Source: an uncultured Collinsella sp. (GTDB taxonomy: Bacteria; Actinomycetota; Coriobacteriia; Coriobacteriales; Coriobacteriaceae). Taken from it: 64,000 nucleotides of DNA. Below the pieces are notes generated by a model that saw nothing but the letters and a program-made list of their open reading frames with translations, made no database searches and was not told the origin of the DNA. Both the position numbers and the translations under genes were made by a program. The stretch lies in NCBI GenBank assembly GCA_934654775.1, contig CAKUGR010000001.1, positions 248,001 to 312,000 on the forward strand, in the 5' to 3' direction. Numbering within the stretch: position 1 is the first letter of the stretch; every line of letters begins with the position of its first letter. Below are positions 1 to 7,996 of this stretch, piece by piece.

Positions 1-175
1 GCATGCTGCCCATAACCCGTGCCAAGCCCTCTTCATCGATTCCGGCGATGTCGACCTGCATCGAGACGGTGTTAAAGGCATAGAAAACGGTGACGCCCAG
101 GGTAAGCGTCAGCAGGTAGACGAGGTAGTCGTGGCCGGCGCGGCGGACGTTGCCCCAAGCGAGTTTACAGAGCAT
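1..175 (-). CDS. ABC transporter permease, FtsX-like (N-terminus only)
   Basis: Only the first 58 codons lie in the window; the gene runs off the left edge. The start MLCKLAWGNVRR followed by a hydrophobic stretch (YLVYLLTLTLGVTVFYAF) is typical of the first membrane helix of FtsX/MacB/BceB-type permeases. Its ATG at 175 overlaps the stop of the upstream ATPase by 11 bp, which indicates translational coupling and a two-subunit exporter. In BceAB-like modules this permease works with the adjacent ATPase, often in antimicrobial-peptide resistance or lipoprotein export. The substrate cannot be told from this fragment. Confidence 0.8.
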   Translation of the reverse strand, partial: MLCKLAWGNVRRAGHDYLVYLLTLTLGVTVFYAFNTVSMQVDIAGIDEEGLARVMGSM

Positions 176-950
176 CGGAGCCCTCACCGCCCATCATGGC
201 AACGACCTCCATAATGCGGTCGAAGAACTCGCGGCGGTCGGTGTCGCCGCGGCGCAGCTCGGTGAAGATCTTGCCGTCGCGGATAAACAGCACACGGCTC
301 GTATAGCTGGCGGCAAAGCTGTCGTGCGTGACCATGAGCACGGTGGCGCGTAGGCGGCGGTTAAGGGCCTCCAGGCTCTCGAGCAGCAGGCGAGCGCTCT
401 TGGAATCGAGGGCGCCGGTGGGCTCGTCGGCCATGATCATGGTGGGGTCGGTGACGAGCGCGCGAGCCGCGGCAACGCGCTGCTGCTGACCGCCGGACAT
501 CTGGTAGGGATACTTGTCGAGCACCTGGCTGATGGACAGGCGCGCTGCCACGTCCTGCACGCGGGTCGAGATCTCTGCCGAGTTTACGCGGGCAATGGTG
601 AGCGGCAGGGCGATGTTTTCGCGCGCCGTGAGCGTGTCGAGCAGGTTGGAATCCTGGAAGATGAAGCCCAGCTCCTCGCGGCGGAACTGCGAGAGCTTGG
701 CCTGCTTCATGCGCGTCACGTCCTGGCCGTTGATGCGAATGATACCGCTCGTGGCGCTGTCGATGGTCGACACGCAGTTGAGCAACGTCGACTTTCCCGA
801 GCCCGAGGCACCCATGATGCCCACGAATTCGCCACGGTTGACGGTAAAGCTGACGTCGTTGAGCGCGCGGGTCACGTTGCCTAGCGCGCCGTATACCTTT
901 TCGAGATGCGCGACCTCCAGTACCGGGGTCGCTGCTTGCATGGTTTGCAT
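165..950 (-). CDS. ABC transporter ATP-binding protein (BceA/MacB/LolD type)
   Basis: This 261-residue ATPase has Walker A GASGSGKST at about residues 47-55, Q-loop FIFQD (Gln99), signature MSGGQQQR at about 151-158, Walker B MIMADE at about 171-176, and the switch His in VTHD near 209. It is the length and type of the ATPases paired with FtsX-like permeases, which power membrane extraction or export rather than uptake. The start is preceded by AAAGGA. The gene is followed by an overlapping permease. No two-component system is visible in the window, so a link to bacitracin-like resistance is only a possibility. Confidence 0.9.
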   Translation of the reverse strand: MQTMQAATPVLEVAHLEKVYGALGNVTRALNDVSFTVNRGEFVGIMGASGSGKSTLLNCVSTIDSATSGIIRINGQDVTRMKQAKLSQFRREELGFIFQDSNLLDTLTARENIALPLTIARVNSAEISTRVQDVAARLSISQVLDKYPYQMSGGQQQRVAAARALVTDPTMIMADEPTGALDSKSARLLLESLEALNRRLRATVLMVTHDSFAASYTSRVLFIRDGKIFTELRRGDTDRREFFDRIMEVVAMMGGEGSDAL

Positions 951-1053
951 ACCGAGTCCTTTCTTGCGATTAGTCTACGGCATCTATAGTCGCAAGAAGA
1001 CGAGTCGGCTACCATCGATATGGCTTACGCTTGCCTTACCGTTGTGTAAGGTA

Positions 1054-1206
1054 GGGGTAGCTAATTTGGCGATGATTTTTCTGGGACGGGGATTAAAAAA
1101 TCATTGTGTACCTAATGATTTTTTCATCCCCGTCCCAGAAAAATCATCGAGTGGATCGACCGCTTGAAAGGTAGTCAAAATAGCCCCGTCCCAAATTAGC
1201 TACCCC
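1054..1206. repeat. nested long inverted repeat between divergent genes
   Basis: Two inverted repeats are nested. The outer arms (1054-1069 and 1191-1206) are a perfect 16-bp pair built on GGGGTAGCTAATTTGG. The inner arms (1070-1105 and 1114-1149) pair over 36 bp with one mismatch around an 8-nt loop. The inner stem carries TGGGACGGGGA. The unit lies between the ABC operon and the Nudix-Vsr gene, which diverge, so it is not simply a shared terminator. Confidence 0.8.
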
Positions 1207-1234
1207 ACGTATCGATGATGAGGAAGGACTCCTG

Positions 1235-2221
1235 TTGAAGACTGTTCATGTTGCTGCTGGGATCATTCGCAAGGAAGGATCTGACGAGCTGCTTGCCGTG
1301 CAGCGCGGCTATGGCGACATGCAGGGACTTTGGGAGTTCCCAGGCGGCAAGCTCATGCGCGGCGAGACGCCCGAGGACGCCGTGCGCCGCGAGCTTATGG
1401 AAGAGCTGCAGGTAAAGGTCACCAACCTGCGCGATTTCTATACCGTTGAGTACGACTATCCCGACTTTCATCTCTCCATGGAGTGCTATTACTGCTCACT
1501 GGCCGATGAGTCCGGCGAGCCCCAAAAACACGACCGCCAGCTCGACATCCGCTGGATTCCACGCACCTCGCTGGCAACGGTAGAGTGGATGCCCGCCGAC
1601 AAGGGGCTGATCGATGCGCTGATTGAGCTGAAGGAAGACCGGCTTGAGGCCAGCGCCGCCGATGACGCTGAGGCCACTACGGCCGACAAACCCGCCACCA
1701 AACCCAAGCGCGCACCTAAGCGCCGCAGCAAAAAGCGTCCCAAGCCCGGTCTGCTCGACGGCATCGACACCTCGGACCTTTCCGCCGACGAGCGCGAACT
1801 GGTTCGCCGTCGTGCCGCCATTAAAAAGTCTATGAAGGGCAACAAGCGCGCCAACACCAAGCCCGAGTTGCTCGTTCGCCAGCGCCTGCGCGCCGCGGGA
1901 CTCACGGGATACCGTTTGGAGTGGAAGGTCCCCGGCAAGCCCGACATCGCCTTCCCCGGACGCAAGATCGCCATCTTCGTCAACGGCTGCTTTTGGCACC
2001 GCTGCCCCAAGTGCAATCCGAGCCAGCCCAAGCGCAACGTTGAGTTTTGGAAAGCAAAGTTCCGGCGCAACGTCGAGCGCGACCGAGCTGCCGTGGCAGC
2101 ACTCACCGAAATGGGCTGGACGCCCATAACCATCTGGGAATGCGAACTCAAAAAGGACCGCATCGACGCCACCATGGAAAAGGTCATCGAGCAGGTTCGC
2201 GCCGCGACCCCGCAGCGCTAA
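1235..2221 (+). CDS. Nudix hydrolase fused to Vsr-type mismatch endonuclease
   Basis: The 328-residue protein has two domains. Residues 1-135 are a MutT-like Nudix hydrolase; the Nudix box runs from Gly38 (GKLMRGE) to RELMEEL at 52-58. Residues 136-180 are a Lys/Arg/Pro/Ala-rich linker. Residues 181-328 match Vsr, the very short patch repair endonuclease: KPELLVRQ, GKPDIAF (Asp237, equivalent to the catalytic Asp), FVNGCFWHRC (His255), NVERDR and WECEL. A second Vsr His (the THG position) is Asn250 here. The start is TTG at 1235, set by AGGAAGGA six bases upstream. MutT removes oxidised nucleotides and Vsr nicks T:G mismatches, so both halves deal with mutagenic lesions. No Dcm methyltransferase is nearby. 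Confidence 0.88.
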   Translation: MKTVHVAAGIIRKEGSDELLAVQRGYGDMQGLWEFPGGKLMRGETPEDAVRRELMEELQVKVTNLRDFYTVEYDYPDFHLSMECYYCSLADESGEPQKHDRQLDIRWIPRTSLATVEWMPADKGLIDALIELKEDRLEASAADDAEATTADKPATKPKRAPKRRSKKRPKPGLLDGIDTSDLSADERELVRRRAAIKKSMKGNKRANTKPELLVRQRLRAAGLTGYRLEWKVPGKPDIAFPGRKIAIFVNGCFWHRCPKCNPSQPKRNVEFWKAKFRRNVERDRAAVAALTEMGWTPITIWECELKKDRIDATMEKVIEQVRAATPQR

Positions 2222-2472
2222 AACGAGCCATTCACAGACCCCGCACGCGCGCGCCACATCCGCGCCACAAACCTTAGAAAGCCCTTAAGCTCAAAACCTT
2301 TCAAGAGTGTTACTCAGCACCTCTGACCTGCTGTTTCATCGTACCATCAAACCTCATTAAGCCTTTCTTTAGCGCTTCTTTGCAACGACCGCGGCATAAT
2401 ACTGCCAACGCACGGGACCTAGCAGCACACCCCGTGCGCAACCTTTTGGTGGACATCGAGGAGGCCGCACGC

Positions 2473-2682
2473 ATGCATTCTTCCAATGACGCAGCACAGC
2501 AGCCATCCCTAAAACATGCAAACCTTTTCTCCTTCCCCCCGACACAGAGAGACGGTCTCCTCGACTCCTCCACCACAAAAGCCAAACGCTCAACTAATCA
2601 GAACCTCAACTTACGAGCATCCTTCGAAAAGCTCCAAGCATCCCTAGACAAGGCGTTCCCCGAACAGGCAAGGGCAATCTAA
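2473..2682 (+). CDS. small hypothetical protein
   Basis: A 69-codon frame starts at ATG 2473 behind a good ribosome site (GAGGAGG, 8-nt spacing) and ends 26 bp before the AraC gene. The product is polar and Ser/Gln/Lys-rich with no recognisable domain, signal peptide or membrane segment. The evidence for coding is mainly the ribosome site. It could be chance in a region otherwise without a gene (2222-2707). Confidence 0.3.
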   Translation: MHSSNDAAQQPSLKHANLFSFPPTQRDGLLDSSTTKAKRSTNQNLNLRASFEKLQASLDKAFPEQARAI

Positions 2683-2707
2683 GCCCATCGCGCTTTATAC
2701 TGATGCC

Positions 2708-3640
2708 ATGCGAAACATGGATCACATAGAATTGCACCGCGGAGGACGCGAGGAAGCGTTTCCCGAGACCGCCGAAGACTGGCCCTATATTGCCGAACGC
2801 GCAGAATTCGCTCGCTATCCGGGCAATTCCGTCCCCTGGCACTGGCATTCCGAAGTCGAGCTTTTCTACATGGAACAGGGAGCAATTGACTATCGCACGC
2901 ATGCGACTCATGAGCACATGCGCTTTGAGGAAGGGTCCGCCGGCTTTATCAACGGCGGCGTTTTGCACAGCACGCTGCAATCACCCAACTCGGCGCCAGC
3001 CATTCAAATGCTGCATATCTTTCAGCCGTCAATGCTCGGCGATCCCGCGGGACGTCTTCAAAAGCGCTACATCAATCCATTACTGCAATGTCGAGGCGTC
3101 GATGTACTCAAATGGTCGCCCACCAACCCCGACGATCGGCCTTTTGTCGATTTGTTGACGCGCTCCTTTAACCACGATCTTCAACAGCCGCAGAACGAGA
3201 TGGCGCTTCGAAATAGCCTGTCAGAACTCTGGATTCAGATTTATGCCAAGGCTGAATCACAATTCGCTTTGGACAATAGTTCTTTGATGACCAGCCGCGA
3301 TATTCGGTTCAGGGAAATTCTGGACTACATCCGCACACACTATGCAGACAGCATAGATGTTCCCCAAATTGCATCCGCGGTCGGCATCAGCGAAAGAGAT
3401 TGTTATCGCACCATCAAAGCTTGCGCGGGAACAACCCCAGCCGCGTATCTACGCGCATACCGCATCACCCGCGCCTGCACGCTCTTGACGCACACCACGC
3501 GAACGGTACAGACAATCGCTCGCCAATGCGGCTTTGCAACAGCGAGCCACCTTGGGCAGGTATTCAAGGAACAAATTGGCTGTACCCCTTCTGAGTATCG
3601 AGCCATGAGGCAGAATTTCGATACTACAGGGCAAAAATAA
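2708..3640 (+). CDS. AraC-family transcriptional regulator with N-terminal cupin
   Basis: This 310-residue protein has an N-terminal sugar-sensing cupin-like half (PWHWHSEVELFYMEQG at about 43-60) and a C-terminal pair of helix-turn-helix motifs (residues ~200-300: IDVPQIASAVGISERDCYRTI, then TVQTIARQCGFATASHLGQVF), ending in the family-typical GCTPSEYR. AraC proteins bind two direct half-sites about 21 bp apart. A TATACT box at 2696-2701 sits just upstream of the ATG and there is no clear Shine-Dalgarno, so the message may be leaderless; ATG 2717 is an alternative start. The gene stands alone ahead of a HAD phosphatase. It is a candidate to read the 21-bp repeats found elsewhere in this window, but that is inference. 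Confidence 0.88.
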   Translation: MRNMDHIELHRGGREEAFPETAEDWPYIAERAEFARYPGNSVPWHWHSEVELFYMEQGAIDYRTHATHEHMRFEEGSAGFINGGVLHSTLQSPNSAPAIQMLHIFQPSMLGDPAGRLQKRYINPLLQCRGVDVLKWSPTNPDDRPFVDLLTRSFNHDLQQPQNEMALRNSLSELWIQIYAKAESQFALDNSSLMTSRDIRFREILDYIRTHYADSIDVPQIASAVGISERDCYRTIKACAGTTPAAYLRAYRITRACTLLTHTTRTVQTIARQCGFATASHLGQVFKEQIGCTPSEYRAMRQNFDTTGQK

Positions 3641-3699
3641 CGCTAGCGCTTCCACCTCACCTGTCCCACACTATTAGACAGATGAGAGAAAGGAATGCC

Positions 3700-4323
3700 A
3701 TGAAACAATTCGACCATGTCGTGTTTGACGTTGACGGAACATTGGCAGATACAGAAGAAAGCGTTCTGTCATCGCTTGCCCAGATTGTCCAAGAAGAGAC
3801 CGGCAAAACGCTCCCCCGAAACGATCTTGAATTTGCCCTCGGCATACCCGGCAAGGATGCTCTTGAGAAACTTGGAATCTACTCGCAAGCAACATTGGAT
3901 CGCTGGTGCCAAGTTGCTGCCAGCTTTAAAAGCACCATCAGCGTGTTTCCAGGTTTGCTTGAAGTCATCGCAAAACTCGCCGATAGCGGTTGCAATCTTG
4001 GCATTGTCTCCTCACGTGCGCGCGACGAATACGCAGAAGAAATAGCACCCCTTGGCTTCGATACGTATTTTGAGCACATCATCCTTGTCGAAGACACAAC
4101 CGAACACAAGCCTTCGCCAGCACCCATGCTCGAATATCTCCGACGTACGGGCGCAAACCCCGACAGCGTCATCTACGTTGGCGACACCATCTACGACGAA
4201 CAATGCGCAACTTCAGCAGGGGTCAATTTTGCCCGAGCAGCATGGGGATCACACCAAGACATCCCAAACGCCACCTACAACCTCAAAACCCCCAACGACC
4301 TACTAACCCTAACAACCAAATAG
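3700..4323 (+). CDS. HAD-superfamily hydrolase (phosphoglycolate phosphatase-like)
   Basis: The start at ATG 3700 is chosen because AGAAAGGA lies six bases upstream; an in-frame ATG at 3682 has no such site. The 207-residue product has HAD motif I FDVDGTLADTE near the N-terminus, motif II GIVSSRA, the Lys of motif III in EHKPSP, and motif IV IYVGDTIYDEQ. The helical cap between motifs I and II is the type found in phosphoglycolate phosphatases and beta-phosphoglucomutases. It probably dephosphorylates a small metabolite; the substrate is not evident. It follows the AraC gene closely (59 bp) and may be co-transcribed. Confidence 0.85.
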   Translation: MKQFDHVVFDVDGTLADTEESVLSSLAQIVQEETGKTLPRNDLEFALGIPGKDALEKLGIYSQATLDRWCQVAASFKSTISVFPGLLEVIAKLADSGCNLGIVSSRARDEYAEEIAPLGFDTYFEHIILVEDTTEHKPSPAPMLEYLRRTGANPDSVIYVGDTIYDEQCATSAGVNFARAAWGSHQDIPNATYNLKTPNDLLTLTTK

Positions 4324-4339
4324 CCCACGCGTCCCACCC

Positions 4340-4611
4340 TTTCAGCCCCAACGCCACAAGGGCGATTGAGCAGGACGGTTTGGGCGGGTCCCGTACTTAG
4401 TTTCCAAAATCATTCCGCAGCGCGAAGGCTTCTTATTATTTTCAGACCTAACGCCACAAGGGCGACGACCTCGAGTAGGTCAACCTGGGAGGGACGAGGG
4501 CTTAGTTCTCCAATCTTTCCGCAGGGGGCAAAAAGCCTCGCCGCACGAAGTGCGCAGCGAGGCTTTTTGCATGCCCGAGGACGATTGGGGAACTAAGCCC
4601 TCGTCCCTCCC
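4340..4611. repeat. diverged tandem repeat ending in a long nested hairpin
   Basis: The 16-mer AACGCCACAAGGGCGA occurs at 4350 and again at 4450, exactly 100 bp apart, and further similarity follows each copy (CTTAGTT ... TTCCGCAG), so two diverged ~100-bp units lie in tandem. The second unit leads into a 29-bp inverted repeat (4487-4515 with 4583-4611, one mismatch) that encloses the terminator hairpin. This fills the gap between the convergent HAD and aldolase genes (4324-4644); no gene is seen there. Confidence 0.7.
4529..4569. terminator. bidirectional rho-independent terminator
   Basis: Arms CAAAAAGCCTCGC (4529-4541) and GCGAGGCTTTTTG (4557-4569) pair perfectly, with runs of A and T on the two sides. 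It lies between two convergent genes and can end both transcripts. Confidence 0.85.
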
Positions 4612-4644
4612 CGGGATATGTAGCGAGTCGGAGTACCCTTGCTG

Positions 4645-5502
4645 TTACTTTGCTTTGCCCACAGAGTTGAGGTTGGTCATGCGGATCTTAACCAGCTCAG
4701 TGATCTCGCGCATGCCCTCCTTGGCCGGCTTCTTGGGATCGAAGCAGGCGGGGTTCTCGGCCATGTAGGCCATGAAGCCCTTGGTGTAGGCCTGACGCAG
4801 CTCGGTGGCGTAGTTGACCTTGCAGATGCCGTTCTTCACAGCCTCGGCAACCTGCTCATCGGGCACACCGGAGGTGCCGTGCAGGACCAGCGGCACGTCG
4901 ACGGCGTCGCGGATGGCCTTGACCACGGACTGCTCGATGTGCGGATCGCTCGTGTACACGCCGTGGCTGGTGCCAACGCCAATGGCAAGGGAGGTGCAGC
5001 CAGTGCGCTCGACGAACTCCTTGGCCTCGGCGGGGTCGGTGTAGGGGCTCTCGCCCTCAACCGCGGGACCGTCGTCCTCCTTGCCGCCAACCTTACCAAG
5101 CTCGGCCTCGACGGGCACGCCCATGGCGCGGCCGGCGTCGGCGACGGACTTGGTCAGGGCGATGTTGTCCTCGAAGGACTCGTGCGAACCGTCGATCATG
5201 ACGGAGGTGTAGCCAGTGCGGAAGGCCTGCATGCAGCGGTCATAGCCATCGCCATGATCGAGGTGCAGAGCGACGGGCACGGAAGCACGCTCGGCAGCAG
5301 CCTTGACCATGCCGTAGAAGTAATCCAGGCCAGCGGTCTTGATGGTGCCCGGGGTGGTCTGCATGATGACGGGGGACTTGGTCTCCTCGGCAGCGGCCAG
5401 AACGGCCATAACAAACTCGAGGTTCTCGACGTTAAACGCGCCGACGGCGTAGTGGCCGGCCTGAGCGTCCTTGAGCATCTTTTCGGTGGTAACAAGTGCC
5501 AT
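4645..5502 (-). CDS. class II fructose/tagatose-bisphosphate aldolase (GatY/KbaY-like)
   Basis: This 285-residue zinc aldolase has the metal-binding ALHLDHGD, the DGSHESFEDN segment, VEAELG, VGTSHGVY and LVLHGTSG motifs of the class II family. Its length and local sequence fit the KbaY/GatY tagatose-1,6-bisphosphate branch as well as fructose-bisphosphate aldolases. The start at 5502 has GGAGAGGAG upstream; the open frame extends further but without a ribosome site. No other aldolase is seen near the lac genes, so this one probably completes the tagatose-6-phosphate pathway, giving glyceraldehyde-3-phosphate and dihydroxyacetone phosphate. It diverges from a DeoR regulator. Confidence 0.88.
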   Translation of the reverse strand: MALVTTEKMLKDAQAGHYAVGAFNVENLEFVMAVLAAAEETKSPVIMQTTPGTIKTAGLDYFYGMVKAAAERASVPVALHLDHGDGYDRCMQAFRTGYTSVMIDGSHESFEDNIALTKSVADAGRAMGVPVEAELGKVGGKEDDGPAVEGESPYTDPAEAKEFVERTGCTSLAIGVGTSHGVYTSDPHIEQSVVKAIRDAVDVPLVLHGTSGVPDEQVAEAVKNGICKVNYATELRQAYTKGFMAYMAENPACFDPKKPAKEGMREITELVKIRMTNLNSVGKAK

Positions 5503-5836
5503 GAGCGTTTGCTCCTCTCCCTCGCCCGCATCTGGACATCGGGCGTACGTGTCCGCAAGGCGATTTACCTTGCGTTTTGCTGCGCTCATTGTATGAAATT
5601 CGGCGGGTTTGAATGTGCGGGATGTTGTCACTCCGCAGGGCAAGACTCTCAATTTTGAAAAGCAAACGGAAGGGATCGAGGCCGAGTGCACGTGTTCGAT
5701 ATTGAGTTTTGAGCATCGAGCGTCTTTCTTTTATAGAAAAGATAAGTATTCGAAAGGCGTTTTCTTACTCAAAAAGAAAATGAACGAAAATAGAGTCAAC
5801 ACAATTCCTGCAAATTTTGCCGAGAAAGGAGTTGCC
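5503..5836. promoter_or_regulatory. divergent control region of aldolase and deoR
   Basis: This AT-rich 334-bp stretch between two divergent genes holds no convincing gene. It contains short dyads: CTTTT-ATAG-AAAAG around 5727-5740, and TTTTCTT/AAGAAAA at 5760-5766 and 5774-5780. These could be operators for the adjacent DeoR protein. No promoter box could be fixed with confidence. Confidence 0.45.
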
Positions 5837-6640
5837 ATGGCCCACACAACAACCCGTGCTTTCGCCGACGAACGCCGAGCTGCCATCATGGAAATGCTCG
5901 AGCACAATGCCTCGGTGCAGGTGGCAGAAATCGCTCAGACCTTTGGCGTGTCCTCCGTCACGGCCCGCGCCGACCTGGACGCCCTCGCCGAGGCTGGCAA
6001 ACTGCGCCGCACGCATGGCGGCGCTGTGTCACTCCACAAGCGCCTGACCGTCTCCACGCAAGACCGGCGCATTAACGTCAACGTTGCCGCCAAGCAAGCC
6101 ATCGCGCAAAGCGCCATTGCACTCGTCGGCGACGGAGACACGCTGCTCGTCGACTCGGGCACCACGGCGCTCGAGTTTGTCCGACTGCTTGACCAACGCG
6201 ACGGCATCACCGTCATCACGGCCGACATTACCATCGCCGATTACATCGACGAGAGTATGCCCTCGGTCGACGTCGTCATGCTGGGCGGCGCGCTGCGCAA
6301 GGGCCACCGCTATCTGTACGGTCCGCTCACCATGCAGGCGCTGCAGATGGTTCATGCGGACCTCGCCATCATGTGCCCCGGTGCCTTTGTTCCGGGTTGC
6401 GGCTTTACCACGGACTTTCCGCAGATGGCCGAGACCAAGACGGCCATGATCGCCGCCGCACGTCAAAGCGTCGCCCTCATGGACGCGAGCAAGGTCAACG
6501 GACGCGGCATGTACCGCTTCGCCGAACTCACCGACGTCGACACCATCGTGATGGACCGCGACCCCGATGGCTCCGTCGCTACCTCAATCGCCGAGATCGT
6601 CGACAACGCCCGCCCAAATCTCCTCATCGCCGGCGCTTAA
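5837..6640 (+). CDS. DeoR/GlpR-family transcriptional regulator
   Basis: The ATG at 5837 follows AGAAAGGA and gives 267 residues. The N-terminus is a DeoR winged helix-turn-helix (VAEIAQTFGVSSVTARADLD, then KLRRTHGGA). The C-terminus is the sugar-phosphate-binding DeoRC domain, with DSGTTALEF and VMLGGALRKGHRYLYGP. These repressors normally respond to phosphorylated sugars of the pathway they control. Being divergent from the class II aldolase, it probably regulates that gene. Confidence 0.88.
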   Translation: MAHTTTRAFADERRAAIMEMLEHNASVQVAEIAQTFGVSSVTARADLDALAEAGKLRRTHGGAVSLHKRLTVSTQDRRINVNVAAKQAIAQSAIALVGDGDTLLVDSGTTALEFVRLLDQRDGITVITADITIADYIDESMPSVDVVMLGGALRKGHRYLYGPLTMQALQMVHADLAIMCPGAFVPGCGFTTDFPQMAETKTAMIAAARQSVALMDASKVNGRGMYRFAELTDVDTIVMDRDPDGSVATSIAEIVDNARPNLLIAGA

Positions 6641-6644
6641 ACAA

Positions 6645-6683
6645 AAACCACCACAAAGGTGCCTGTCCCCTTTGTGGTGGTTT
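6645..6683. terminator. bidirectional terminator hairpin
   Basis: A perfect 15-bp stem, AAACCACCACAAAGG (6645-6659) with its complement at 6669-6683, separates the convergent deoR and flavodiiron genes. The loop contains the CCTGTCC motif also seen in the hairpin at 12276-12310. Confidence 0.8.
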
Positions 6684-6706
6684 GTGCGTTAAGAGTGAAC
6701 GTATCG

Positions 6707-7867
6707 TTACTTGGACAGCTCGTCGGCGAGGGCTTCGATCTGGGCGCGCGATGCGTCGTTGAGCGAACCCAGGACGGTCACCTTGTTCTGCGTCAGGGTG
6801 ATGTCCTTCATGCCCTCGAGCTCCTTGGTCATAACCTTGGCAGCGGCGGGTGCCCAAGAGCCGGCCTCGACAAGCGCCACGGTGCGGTTCTGGTAGGCAT
6901 GCTCGGCGAGCGTGTGGATGAAGGTGCTCATGAACGGGAAGATCTCGCCCTGGTAGGTGATGGAAGCGAGCACCAGACGGTCATAGCGGAACGCATCCTC
7001 AACGGCCTCGGCCATGTCGTCGCGAGCCAGGTCAAAGACGGAGACCTTCTGGCCGCGGGCCTCAAGCGCAGATGCGAGCTCCTCAACAGCAGCCTTCAGG
7101 TGGCCGTACACGCTCGCATAGGCAATGGTGATGCCCTCATCCTCGGGCTGGTAGCTCGACCAGGTGCTGTAGGTGTCGAGGTAGTAGCTCAGGTTCTCGG
7201 TCAGCACGGGACCGTGGAGCGGGCAGATGATCTGGATGTCCAGATCGGCAGCCTTCTTGAGCACGGCCTGCACGAACTTGCCGAACTTGCCCACGATACC
7301 AAAGTAGTAACGACGCGCCTCGCAGGCCCAGCCTTCCGGGTCCTCGATGTCGTTGGCGCCGAACTTGCCAAAGCCGTCAGCGCTGAAGAGCACCTTGTCG
7401 GTGGCCTCGTAGGAGAAGAGTACCTCGGGCCAGTGCACGTTAGGAGCGCCGACAAAGGTCAAGCTGTGGCCGCCCAGATCGAGCACGTCACCCTCTTTGA
7501 CGACCATCTTGCGCTCGGGGTAATCGGTGCCAAAGTAGTTGACCATCATGCGGAAGGCGCCCATGCTGGCCACGATCTGGGCCTGGGGATAGCGCTCCAT
7601 AAAGGCGGCGATGCCAGCGGAGTGATCGGGCTCCATGTGGTGGACGACCAGGTAATCGGGCGTGCGACCGTCGAGCACGGCCTCGATGTTGCCGAGCCAC
7701 TCATCAACAAAACCGCCGTCGACCGAATCGGCGACAGCGATCTTCTCGCCCAAGATAACGTAGCTGTTGTATGCCATACCGTTCTCGGACACATCGTACT
7801 GGCCCTCGAACAGGTCAATGTCGTGATCGTCGACGCCAACGTAGCGGATATCCTTGGTGATCTCCAT
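6707..7867 (-). CDS. flavodiiron protein (FprA-type oxygen/NO reductase)
   Basis: The 386-residue product has an N-terminal metallo-beta-lactamase-like diiron domain and a C-terminal flavodoxin domain. The diiron ligands are visible: HMEPDH (His77, Glu79, Asp81, His82), His145 in NVHWPE, Asp164 in SADGF and the His in CPLHGP. The FMN loop is in IAYASVYGH. Flavodiiron proteins reduce O2 to water or NO to N2O and protect anaerobes. The ATG at 7867 has AGGAGG upstream. No rubredoxin gene is adjacent. Confidence 0.93.
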   Translation of the reverse strand: MEITKDIRYVGVDDHDIDLFEGQYDVSENGMAYNSYVILGEKIAVADSVDGGFVDEWLGNIEAVLDGRTPDYLVVHHMEPDHSAGIAAFMERYPQAQIVASMGAFRMMVNYFGTDYPERKMVVKEGDVLDLGGHSLTFVGAPNVHWPEVLFSYEATDKVLFSADGFGKFGANDIEDPEGWACEARRYYFGIVGKFGKFVQAVLKKAADLDIQIICPLHGPVLTENLSYYLDTYSTWSSYQPEDEGITIAYASVYGHLKAAVEELASALEARGQKVSVFDLARDDMAEAVEDAFRYDRLVLASITYQGEIFPFMSTFIHTLAEHAYQNRTVALVEAGSWAPAAAKVMTKELEGMKDITLTQNKVTVLGSLNDASRAQIEALADELSK

Positions 7868-7883
7868 CAGGCAAAGCCTCCTA

Positions 7884-7910
7884 GATAGACAAAAGAACTT
7901 GTCTATCATA
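7884..7910 (-). promoter_or_regulatory. -10 box with overlapping palindromic operator for the flavodiiron gene
   Basis: On the minus strand TATGAT (7905-7910) is a good -10 element about 40 bp ahead of the start codon. Its end overlaps a perfect 9-bp inverted repeat, GATAGACAA (7884-7892) and TTGTCTATC (7899-7907), separated by 6 bp. The position suggests a repressor site, perhaps for an O2/NO-responsive regulator (inference). Confidence 0.55.
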
Positions 7911-7996
7911 GCACTCGGCCGCATCCCAACAGCTATCTGCCGGCATCCTTACCGTTTGTTATCCAAACGCAGCAACGCGCCGTTTACCTGCGCAAA

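Noticed and set aside
1700..2221. A Dcm-Vsr repair or restriction-modification system
   Set aside because: No cytosine methyltransferase or restriction gene is next to the Vsr domain.
5503..5691. An N-terminal extension of the class II aldolase
   Set aside because: The frame is open but the extension resembles no aldolase N-terminus and has no ribosome site, while ATG 5502 has GGAGAGGAG.
7951..7986. An eighth copy of the ACCGTT tandem motif near the 8-kb LacI gene
   Set aside because: ACCGTTTG and GCCGTTTA are present but 28 bp apart, not 21.
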